From: Nansenia antarctica
Lineage: Eukaryota; Chordata; Actinopteri; Argentiniformes; Microstomatidae
Length of the DNA: 64,000 nt
Assembly (NCBI GenBank): GCA_963989245.1
Contig: OZ022351.1
Span: 17,710,321-17,774,320 of the forward strand
Direction of reading: 5' to 3'
Made by a program: the position numbers and the translations under genes. The notes under the pieces are model-generated. The model was not told where the DNA came from. It made no database searches and was given only the letters and a program-made list of their open reading frames with translations. The number at the start of each line of letters is the position of its first letter. The first letter of the stretch is position 1. Below, one piece after another: positions 44,035 through 56,500 of this stretch.

Positions 44035-45930
44035 GTTACCTTTTCCTGAACCATCCCAGAAACGTTTGTTTTGATGGGGCCTGATACTGTACTATCCCGG
44101 TATTTCTTTACTGGTTACACAGATATTTCCTGTCGGTTTTGGATAACACTGCAGGATGTTCAGCTGCTGGTCCCCTCTAGCACTAACGCTTTTGGCGGTA
44201 GACAGATAGGTCTCTAAGTTGGAGCGTGTGACAGTCAATACCAGACAGTCGATACACTCTCCCTGGGGTGCCCTCCATATCACTCTTGCACAAGCATATC
44301 AGACATTATGATGGTGATTGGACCTAAGCTATAAATCTTCCAGATGTAATGGTTGCTGTATTCAGTGTGTCTCTCCTTCAAATAGTACACCATAACATTG
44401 AACCGAGTAAAAAAGGCAGTCATAACTTTTGATCCTAGTTGTCATGGTAAACAATCTGTGTATAGGTTTTTAGTTTGCCGTTTAGCTTGGATCACTACAC
44501 AAAACTGTTATGATTAATGACAAAAAAATCATAAACAACAGCCTTCTATTCTGAATTGTGAGTTATGGCTGAATAAAAGAGTATTTGTTTGACTCGTTGA
44601 CAGACACTTAGAACCAGCATCTTCTGGGTGACAGTGTTGAAAAAGACCTGACCTGCCATCCTGCAGTAGCCTACCATCATTGGTTTACTTCATCCTTTGA
44701 ATGGTTTGGACGATCTCCAAGCGTCTTGTTCCAAGGATAGACAGACATCATAAACAGATCATTGGTTATAAGTGGCTCATATGTTCCGCTGTCCTTCTGC
44801 CCTGAGGAAGCTGTCAGCTACAGATGTCAATGCCCCTCGTTGACCCCACCCCCTCCCCCGCCATTGTACACACAGCAGTGGACGATTGTCTCCAGAACAA
44901 AGGGGTGGGGGTTTCTGTGGAGGACTGGGGAGCAAACATTCCGATCACAATGGTTAGAGGGACCAGCAGGTTCAATTACTATGCACTTTACTATGTAACT
45001 GTGTCCTTGTCCTTGAAAACAAAGCTGTTATCTGTTGAAAAAAGGAGGTCCTCAGTTAGACCTTCCTGGGAGATGATTGTCTCACTTTTTAAGAGAGTAG
45101 CCCGTTTTATCTACTATGCCTCGGGATGTCCCAAAGACAAAAAATAAATAAATAAATAAGAATGGCACAAACATTCCATTTTATTAGTGTCTGCTCTCTT
45201 TCTCCTCACGCACCTGTCTTTGCTTCAAGGTGGTCAACTTCATACAGGTAGAACATTGTGCACTCAGTCAACTAACATAGTCAGGGGTAAAAATGCTCTC
45301 TGTTCAGTGAAGTGTTAAAATAAAGGGTATGGTTTAGGGGTCAGTAATCATCACCTAAAACCTGTAGGTTGTCACCACTCATATTGAGTATTAGCAACTT
45401 GATGCAGACTCAAAACCACATAGGGTTCACAGTTCAGTATCTTTTTTCCCCCTGGAGGTGGTAGGTTTATCTCCACAGATTCTTACTTTTTGAATGATCA
45501 TTTTTAAACATTAAGATTACTGCCTGTCTCTCATCATAAGGTGGAGGAAATCCATTAAACCTTTCAACCCACTGCTTTAAGTGCCATATATTTTGTGATA
45601 ACATGTTTGATAACATGTTTTCTCTCCCCCCAAAGAAGCTTGCTACTCAGCAAGGCACCACCAAATGAAACACTCAAGCAACAGCTATGTATGTACAATG
45701 TACATACAATATTGATCTTTTTTTCCCTTTTTTTTACATTTTATCCTGTGTAGTGTATTGGGTAATCAATAGCAATCAGGCTATGAATATGGGTTATCAA
45801 TCGACTACAATGAGCAATAGTTAGGTAGGATTGCCTATCATCTCCTTATAGCCAACATAGTCAATGAAACAGATATAAACAAACAATTGTATTCATATCT
45901 CATGATTAGAAGTTCCCAGTGACATTTGCA
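44035..45930. other. Non-coding, unrecognised short frames
   Basis: Short open stretches exist (minus 44092-44283, plus 44824-45147) but none shows a family motif or splice context I recognise. An AAAT repeat lies at about 45142-45160. Confidence 0.4.
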
Positions 45931-46660
45931 CGGACAACTGAGCGCTCACCAGCGCGCGAAAATAAACGAGGGCGCAGAGTGGTGGTTACTATTATCTATT
46001 GGTGGTTAGTATGTAACATAGTATATGTTACAACTATGTAACAACGCCAGTCTTCAAAGTAGCATAGAGGCGTGTGATTATTAACCGGTGTCGATATTCG
46101 AGTCTTGTTCCAAAACATCGTATGAGACAGCATAATAGACATAGTTGTCTAGAGGGGCGAATGAATGAATCGGCTTACCTATTATCCAAGGTGCGTCGGT
46201 ACGTCGGGTACTCAACGTATCCGAGTGAAATCTGAATTAAATAAAAACCTGCTGTGTCACTGTCACCGCTCTAGTCACACAAGCCAACCGCGCACATGTC
46301 GCCAGCTCCAAAGCAGAATGTCAGATGAGCTCCATGCATGTTCAATCCGACGGCGCTCCTCCAAACTACAGTGCTTCCCCTTGGAGCCCCCCATACAGTT
46401 TGTTCAAGCAAAACACAATAGGAGGACGGCAGGGCGCCACCCCTCAAATCCTTGGACCACTGACTACCCTCGGTGTTCAGATGGTTGGATAACGACTGGC
46501 GCTAAAGGCAACAGGCTTGGCAGCGAGCGTCATATTGTAGCCTTATGCGATGGGACTATTGTAACGGTCCGGAGGCGCGCAGAGTGTCTGTGCCACTCAA
46601 GCACGAAAGGACTGTTGGATTTTTTTCGTGGCGGTGGTACGGCCGTAGAATTTTAATGAG
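45931..46660 (-). promoter_or_regulatory. CpG-rich patch, possible promoter or first exon
   Basis: This stretch is richer in CG dinucleotides than its neighbours (for example GCGCGCGAAAATAAACGAGG and GGTCCGGAGGCGCGCAG). On the minus strand GATAATAGGTAAGCC near 46185 resembles a splice donor, so a non-coding first exon reading leftward is conceivable. A plus-strand frame of 163 codons spans 46165-46656 without recognisable domains. Confidence 0.3.
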
Positions 46661-48051
<1,391 letters not shown>

Positions 48052-48176
48052 CTGGAGCAAGTAGGGGTTAAGTGCCTTGCTCAAGGGCATATGCAAGCTC
48101 CCTCCTGAGGCGGGGATTGAACCAGCGACCTTCCGATTACTAGCTGGCCTCTCTAATCTCTAGGCTACCGCCACCC
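48052..48176 (-). mobile_element. tRNA-derived SINE, minus orientation
   Basis: On the minus strand: GGCGGTAGCCTAGAGATTAG (A-box region), GGTTCAATCCCC (B box), then a body including GCCCTTGAGCAAGGCACTTA. Same family as 14733-14812. Confidence 0.7.
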
Positions 48177-48485
48177 CCAAAAAAGAGTGAAGGAGTGACA
48201 TGAGGCATGCAACATAGCCCACTGTCACTGCTGAGAGTCTGGGATAATGACAAAATGACAAACTCAGAACCAGACCAAAAAAATATCAGGAACAATACTC
48301 AGCACAGCTCACACAACAGCACAACTCACTGGACAATGCTTTCCAGGTATTGTACTTTGCCAGAGACAAGATTATTTGTCTAACTAAGTGTTTCATTGAG
48401 GAACAATTCACAGGCAAAAAGAAAGACATATTATTATTAAATGACACAAAAATAACTTTAACCAGAGAACATTGTGTAATCATGT

Positions 48486-49885
48486 AGTTACGTTCGGAAA
48501 TATTTGGACAGTGACACAATTTCCATAACTTTGTCTCTGTACGGCACCACAATGTATTTGTAATGAAACAATCGAGATGTAATTGAAGTGCAGACTTTCA
48601 GCTTTAATTCAAGAGGTTGAACAAACATATCAACGTTTAGTAATTGCAACAATTTTTCCCCTATTTTCAGGGGCTCAAATGTAATTGGACAAATTAACAT
48701 ACTCATAAATAGAATGTTCATTTTTGTCGAGAATCCTTGGCAAGCAATGACTGCTTGAAGCACTTTGCCTTAAAAAACTCATGGGTTGCCTTTGCAGTAT
48801 GTTTTGGGTCATTGTCCATCTGTCCTGTGAAGCACCATCCAATCAACTCTAAGCTGAATTGGGCTGAATCTGAGCGGACAGAATATCCCTAAACACTTAA
48901 GAATTCATCCGGCTGCTCCTGTCTTCTGTCACATCATTAATAAACACAAGTGACCCAGTGCCGTTGGAAGCCATGCATGCCCATGCCATCACACTGCCTC
49001 CACTGTGTTTTACAGATGATGTAGTATGCTTCGGATCATGAGCCGTTCCAAGCCTTCTCCATACATTTTTCTTCCCATCATTCTGGTACACGTAGATCTT
49101 AGTTTCATCTGTCCAAAGAATGATGTTCCAGAAATGGGCTGGCTTTTTTAGATGCTTTTTTTGGGCAAAGTCTAATCTGGCCTTTCTATTCTTAAGACTG
49201 ATGAATGTTTTGCACCTTGTGGTGAACCCTCTCTGTATTTGCTATTGTGAAGTCTTCTCTTTATGGTAGACTGGATAATGACATGCCTACCTCCTGGAGA
49301 CTGTTCTTCACTTGGCTGGATGTTGTGAAGGGGTTTTTCTTTACCATGTAAAGGATCCAGTGATCATCCACCACTGTTGTCTTCCGTGGACATCCTTTTT
49401 GTGGTGCCAAGCTCACCAGTGTTTTTTTCTCGGAATGTACCAAACCACTGATTTGACCACTCCTAATGTTCCCGCTATCTTTTAGATTTTTTTGTTTTGT
49501 TTTTGCAGCCTAGGGATGGGCTGTTTCACTTGCACTGAGAGATCCTTTGACTGCATGCGTTCACAGCAAAAGCTTCCAAATGCAAATGCCAGACTTTTGC
49601 CACTCACACCTTTTACCTGCTGATACAGAAATAACGAAGGAATAGCCCACATCTGTCCATGAAGCAGCTGTTGAGTGAATTGTTCAATTACTTTTGGTCC
49701 CTTGAAAAAGAGGGGGCCATATAATGAGCTGTAATTCCTAAATACTTCCTCCAATTTGGACGTGAATACTCTCAAATTAAAACTGCACTTTAAGCCCATA
49801 TTCATTATATAACTGTAACCTGAATGTTTTAGTAAACAGCTAAAATAACAAACATTCTGTCACTGTCCAAATGGACCTAACTGTC
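48486..49885 (-). mobile_element. Decayed Tc1-like transposon
   Basis: Inverted ends share TTTGGACAGTGAC (left about 48510, right about 49870 in inverse) next to TA-type flanks. Minus-strand remnants of a Tc1 transposase are visible: a helix-turn-helix/linker part at 49261-49443 (KGCPRKTTVVDDHWILYMVK) and a catalytic-core part at 48897-49091 (DPKHTTSSVKHSGGSVMAWA). Frameshifts and stops separate them, so it is inactive. Confidence 0.8.
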
Positions 49886-50588
49886 ATAATAATCTTTTAT
49901 ATTATATATTATTATGTCTTAATAATTAACATGAACATGTCTGTCAAACATGTATGTCTCATAATCAAGTGTGTCAATAATTTCAGTCAAACATATTATA
50001 ATCATGTTTGCTTCATAATAACATCTTTCATTGTTATATCATAATCATGTCTGTGTCATTGCTCAGAGTAGAAGCAACACTACTGTGGTTGCCACGGGTA
50101 ACAAAGCCCGGGCCAGTGGCAGAAGTGACTGTGGCCTAATGACAGTAATAACAGACAGTACTGTGACTGTGGATAAGACACCAACAGTATTCGATACACC
50201 CTGAACAAACACAGAAAAAAGAGATTGGAGGAGGAAGAGATTGAGAAGAAGGCAAAGGTTAAACACGGCTTGTATTCTATCATTTCTTACCTATTCACTA
50301 GACCACTTCCCCTTGTGGATCTAAAAAGTATGTCTGTGTATGATGCTGATAAGCAACTAAGCTCTCAGCTGGCACAATACATAGGAGAGCTACATCTAGG
50401 ACGAACAAGGTGCGCCCTCTACAGGACATAAAACAACAGTGCAGGTATTTGCAACTGATCTCATCACACCTGCTTTTCAGTCAAACACTGATTGATGATT
50501 CTCAAACACATACAAACCTTCAGACATTGTGTGAAGTTAGGCACTCTTATTCAAAGCATCAGAACGACAGCAATCATGTTACATTCAT
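49886..50588. other. Non-coding, 3' flank of topbp1
   Basis: AT-rich sequence between the Tc1 remnant and the topbp1 polyadenylation signal. Nothing else recognised. Confidence 0.5.
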
Positions 50589-50594
50589 TTTATT
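50589..50594 (-). terminator. topbp1: topbp1 polyadenylation signal
   Basis: AATAAA on the minus strand, about 85 bases after the stop codon, implying a short 3' UTR that includes an AAT trinucleotide repeat region nearby (plus 50604-50626). Confidence 0.55.
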
Positions 50595-50678
50595 TTCATA
50601 TAACAACAATAATAATAATAATAATCAAGATCTTATTTACAGAAACTCACAAGGTAGCGTACATTGTAAAAATTTCTT

Positions 50679-50819
50679 TCACTTGAGTCGGGTCTTCTTC
50701 AGCTTGGAGGAATCCTCTGATCCTTTGCGCTTGCGGGAGGGCGTGGTCCCCTCTGCGCCCGGCGGCAGACCCTGGACGACCTCTGGTATGTAATACAGCT
50801 CGATCTGTGGTGACGGCTC
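50679..50819 (-). CDS. topbp1: topbp1 exon 24 (last coding exon)
   Basis: 47 codons including stop TGA at 50679-50681. Encodes the end of BRCT8 and the basic C-terminal tail (SRKRKGSEDSSKLKK). Acceptor TTTGTCCAG. Confidence 0.9.
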   Translation of the reverse strand, partial: EPSPQIELYYIPEVVQGLPPGAEGTTPSRKRKGSEDSSKLKKTRLK

Positions 50820-53487
50820 CTGGACAAAGACAATCACCAGTCTCACAATCTTTTCTCAATACATCATTATAAAGGAGTTCTATCAGAGCTCTATAAAACA
50901 ATTTACAGAGATTGTTATTAGGGTTTGATATTGATATTGATACTTTGGAAAAAGTGAAAACAAACTTTGGGTCCTGAAGTCCCACTTACATGCATGAGGT
51001 AGTCAGAGATGAACTCAGGCTTCACACAGCGGACTCCCTGGGAGACCGCCTCTGGTATGTCCACCCGAAGGTCTCCTGGCTTCAGACGACTGAAGTCTGC
51101 AAACAAGTGTGTGGTTCCTTTGAACAAGGATGGGGAGGGACTGGGGAGAACCTGGAGAGAAGGAGAGGGAGAGAGGGAGGGAGGGAGAGAGGGAGGGAGG
51201 GAGGGAGAGAGGGAGGGAGGGAGGGAGGGAGGGAGGGAGGGAGGGAGGGAGAGATATCTTACCACACCCTTGTAAACAAAGAGAAGATTGAGTTATGGTA
51301 TAAGAGAGGAAGAGGTTTAAACCTTTGCTCCACCAGACTGCAGTATTCGTTTGAACCCTGCTTCTCTGTTCTGGTCCATGTTCAGCATGACCGTCCAACC
51401 ACTGAACGCTCCCTGGTGAGCAACAGACAATACACAAAGATGCTTTTCTTTAGACGCACACAGACACAGACACACAGACACACAGACACACAGACACACA
51501 GACACAGACACACAGACACAGACACACGGTGTAGTGCATGTCGGTCTGAGGTACCTCCTCCATCACGCGGTCTTGCAGTGCTCTCCTCCAGCGCATGGCA
51601 GCTAACGCCAGCCTCTTCTGCAGGGTGGTGACGGAGGGCAAGGCATCCAGGATGGAACTACTGCCCCACTCATACTCATCCTCCTGGAACACACACACAC
51701 AGACAGACAGACAGACACACACACACACACAAAGACACAATCACTTTGGAATACCCTCTCAACACAAATAAAACTATTTACAAGTGTACAGACAAAGAAG
51801 CAAGGGTGAGAATTTTATGTAGGATTATCTAACGGTTAAAATCTGGAGACTGGTTCGTGTCTACTGGTTAGTGTCTACTGGTTAATATCTACTGGTTAGT
51901 GTCTACTGGTTAATGCCTACTGGTTAATATCTACTGGTTAGTGTCTACTGGTTAATATCTACTGGTTAGTGTCTACTAGTTAATGTCTACTCGTTAGTGT
52001 TTATTTGTTTATTAGCAAGGATCCCCATTAGCTGACGCCAAGACGACAGCTAGTCTTCCTGGGGTCCGAAACACCATTAACATTACTACAAAACAAAATT
52101 AAAACAAGTGTCTACTGGTTAATGTCTACTGGTTAATGTCTACTGGTCAGTGCCACGGCCGGACCCTGACCTGGAGGAAGTGTCCTACGGAGCGGCAGGC
52201 CTCCAGGTAGGAGCGGTGCAGGACCCACTTCCCGGCGGCCATGGCTGCCATGTACTTCTCGTTACGCAGGGGGTTTCCCACCACGATGTGGGAGCAGCTG
52301 GAGTCGAAGCATTGGTTGTCCAGGACGACGCCCCCTACAGGAGCCGAGAGGAACAGGGATAAATAAGAGTCACCTAGCTCCTCTATGAGGTGACTCACCT
52401 AGCTCCTCTATGAGGTGACTCACCTAGCTCCTCTATGAGGGTGACTCACCTAGCTCCTCTATGAGGTGACTCACCTAGCTCCTCTATGAGGTGACTCACC
52501 TAGCTCCTCTACGAGGTGACTCACCTAGCTCCTCTATGAGGTGACTCACCTAGCTCCTCTATGAGGTGACTCACCTAGCTCCGCTATGAGGTGACTCACC
52601 TAGCTCCTCTATGAGGTGACTCACCTAGCTCCTCTATGAGGTGACTCACCCAGCTCCTCTATGAGGTGACTCACCTAGCTCCTCTATGAGGTGACTCACC
52701 TAGCTCCTCTATGAGGTGACTCACCTAGCTCCTCTATGAGGTGACTCACCTAGCACCTCTATGAGGGTGACTCACCTAGCTCCTCTATGAGGGTGACTCA
52801 CCTAGCTCCTCTATGGGGTGACTCACATAGCTCCTCTATGAGGTGACTAACCTAGCTCCTCTATGAGGTGACTCACCTAGCTCCGCTATGAGGTGACTCA
52901 CCTAGCTCCTCTATGAGGGTGACTCACCTAGCTCCTCTATGAGGGTGACTCACCTAGCTCCTCTATGAGGTGACTCACCTAGCTCCTCTATGAGGGTGAC
53001 TCACCTAGCTCCTCTATGAGGTGACTCACCTAGCTCCTCTATGAGGGTGACTCACCTAGCTCCTCTATGAGGTGACTCACCTAGCTCCTCTATGAGGGTG
53101 ACTCACCTAGCTCCTCTATGAGGGTGACTCACCTAGCTCCTCTATGAGGGTGACTCACCTAGCTCCTCTATGAGGTGACTCACCTAGCTCCTCTATGAGG
53201 GTGACTCACCTAGCTCCTCTATGAGGGTGACTCACCTAGCTCCTCTATGAGGGTGACTCACCTAGCTCCTCTATGAGGGTGACTCACCTAGCTCCTCTAT
53301 GAGGTGACTCACCTAGCTCCTCTATGAGGTGACTGTAGTCGATGCGCTCCTGGGGGTTGAGAGACGAGAGCTGGAATCGAGGTGGCTCCCTCACCGCCTC
53401 GCTCTCTTCTGTCTGCAGGGCAAAAAACAACCGTTCACTTATTTCGTCCCTGTGAGAGATCTTGTAAAGATGCAGTATCGGGTGGTT

Positions 53488-53548
<61 letters not shown>

Positions 53549-56500
53549 GCGTGTGCGAGCTTACCTGTGGCTCTGGGGGTACAGGGGGGTTGGCGAGGGG
53601 GAAGGCTATGCTGGGGGCATTCGGAGTGAGGAGCTCACCCGCCGGCTCCTCCACTGGAGGGGTCATGACCCTCTGTCTCATCTGCTGGTCGATGACATCA
53701 CAGGCCGCTGGGGACGGAGAGAGAGAGAGAGGAGGGGGTCCGAGGAGAACATTGAGACGTGAGGCGAAGCATACATGCATCCTACCGTTACAGTAAGTGA
53801 CAACGCACAAAATATAAATCCTCTTTTAGAATACATCCGACATTCCCACAACTTTGATGAGTTATGTGTCTCTGGAGCCGTTGTTGTTGTTGTTGTTGTT
53901 GTTGTTGTTCCTGCTCACCCATTTCCACTAGCTCAGAGTCCGTCATGGAGTCCCTGGGGTGCGGGCCGTTGTCCGAAGGGGAGAGGTGGGCCGGGGGGGG
54001 CACGGCCAGGGGGTCGGAGTACTGGGAAGGACTGCCCGGCCACTGCAGGTTGTCGGCCAGCTTGGCCCTCTCCTCCCTGGCCGTGGGGTCGTCCCATACG
54101 ATCTGCTCACTCTGAGAGGGCTCCGTGTTGATGTCCGTGGCTGCCTGTCGGGACATCCTGAGACACACGAGAGAGAGTCAGTCACGTCCACGTTGTACAC
54201 TTGCTATGTTGAAAACACCCTGTTTAAAAACAAACCGACAAGACAAACACAGCAGGAACAGGGGGCTGCTGGCCGAGCCTTCCGACATCTTGTGGTAGCC
54301 TGTCCTCACCGGAGCGCCTCCAGAGTGCGTCTGGTCCCGTTGCGTCCGGCCCGGCCCAGCCCGTCGGGGGTGTGGGGGCGAGAGTCACACCCTCCGGACC
54401 CGAGCCTGGTCAGCCTGGCCGAGGAGCGCCTCCCGGTGGTCAGCTTGGTGGCGGACATGATCTCCTGCAGCTGCCTCTGGAGGTTCTCTCTCATCTCCAG
54501 AGTCTCCGACAGGTCTGAGGGAGGAGGACGGGGGGAGGAGGGTCAGCCCACAGTAGGGACGGTGGCAGGGTTGGGAACCGTTAAATGTCGGTTGAGTAGC
54601 CTCTGGAGATCAATCGACTGATCAATCAAACAATGGATAGATCCGAATCCAAAAAACACAGGGTCATTTTCCAACTCATGAATACAATTTCAACTCATTC
54701 GCTGCATTTACTGAATTGACCACAGGTGATGATGAGACCCACCTCTCCTCTCTGCATCGTCCTGGCCCAGGTCTGCGTCTGCCCCTCCCTCGCTGACGTG
54801 GTGCAGGGAGGTGGAGGTGTCGTCTTCAGGACCACGGGTCTCGGTCTCCGGGGTCTCGGCCAGGTCTTTCAGCTGCGTGCGGAGGCCAGGGGGAGACCTC
54901 TGGCTGCTGTCGGGCACCTGGCTGAGGGTGAGGCTCATCTTGGGGTTGTAGGTGAACGGGTAGAGGGACTCGGACACGTGCTTCTGCTCCTCAGCAGACT
55001 GACACACACACACACACACAAAATATTAATAGAGAGAGATGAACCGTAAGGTTCATAATTAATTATATGTCAAGATAATGTTGTATTATAATTAATTTAA
55101 CGATTTAACGTGACTTACAGTATAAACCACTCCCACTTCAGATAATGTTGTTGGTTGAACAGATCGTGACATCTCTGTACACCCCTAGTGTGTAACCAAA
55201 TGATCAATACAATACATACCGCCAGCAGCCAATGCTGGGACACCACATGCACCCCTCTCTCCTTCACGCCCCTGTACTCCTTGGTGTTGTCCCCTACGCG
55301 GCCCTGGTAGATGTAGTGGGTCACCGTGTCGTCACAGGACCACCTGCAGCACAGGGACACAGTCAGGAGTCAATCAATACTCAATGTCACAAAAACATTT
55401 GTGTCAGACTCACTCTGATGTCTCTCTAACATTAGAGACACATGGGGAGGGATGATGAAAGGATGTGGAAACACACCTGAAGTCTGCTCCCAGGGAGGCA
55501 GCGATGCCATTCAGTTCACTCTGCTTCTGGCTCAGTTTCCTGCTCACACAGATCACCACACCAGCCAGAGGAGCAGGGGCCTGTTCCTGGACGGACACAC
55601 ACACACGCGGACACACGTTACACTGGCCTTGCAGAAGTGGATTTGTGATTATGTGCACCCTCTAAAGCCTCTGTCAGGTGTGCAGGAGTGTGTGTGTGTG
55701 TGTGTGTGTGTGTGTCTACCTGTCGCTCTGGTTCCTTGCTGAGCTGAGGGCTGGCTGTGAGGGCCTGCAGGGCAGCGTTGTGGCTGCGGGTGCTGTTGGC
55801 CAGGGCAGCTTGTAGGTTCCTCCCAATAACTTCGGAGAGAGGGGTCGTAACCTTCTGACCCGGCTGTGACCTGCCCCCCGGTGTGTCTAAAGCGTCTAGC
55901 GCATCCTGCAGATGTGGTAACACATTCATGCAAAAGAGAAACGTTAGAGCTGTCCCAAACGACTATTTTTCTAACGATTAATCTAGCGATTATTTTATCG
56001 GTTATTCGATTAGTCTAACGACTAATTTATCGATAAGTCTAACGATAATTTTTGTACTGTAAAAAAAAAAAAAAAAAAAAAACGTATTTGTCTCCGCCTC
56101 ACTGCTATGTTTAGCCAACTTGAATGCCAACATGGCCATTTAGAAGTCTGTCCATCACCACAACACATAGCTAGCTAACGTTACTCTCGCTGCTATGTTA
56201 TGATTAGCTAAATTGATGCTAACGTAGCATGCGAGCTACGAGCTAGATAACGTACAGTAGGTGCTCGCACCACAATGACAATAGGCTACCGTAGCTAGCC
56301 AGCTACATAGCTAACGTTACTAACACCAGAAGACAAGACATACGAACTGTGGTGAGCTACATTGCTTGTGTAACATTAGCTAGTAGCTATCCATTTTTCA
56401 CTCATACACTTAATTGTCTCGCCTGGTAAAATAAAGGTTTAAAAAAAAAAAAAAAAAAAAAAACGCCATTTTGTTTATTTACGACTAACCGACGCATATT

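Noticed and set aside
44092..44283. Minus-strand 63-codon frame
   Set aside because: Composition looks protein-like but no family, splice sites or neighbouring exons could be recognised.
44824..45147. Plus-strand 107-codon frame
   Set aside because: No domain, no supporting context, and length within chance expectation.
46165..46656. 163-codon plus-strand frame as a gene
   Set aside because: No recognisable domain; the CpG-rich composition alone can keep a frame open. Retained only as a regulatory candidate.
52369..53336. 25-bp array considered as a CRISPR array
   Set aside because: Units abut without spacers, lie in a vertebrate gene and copy its exon end.
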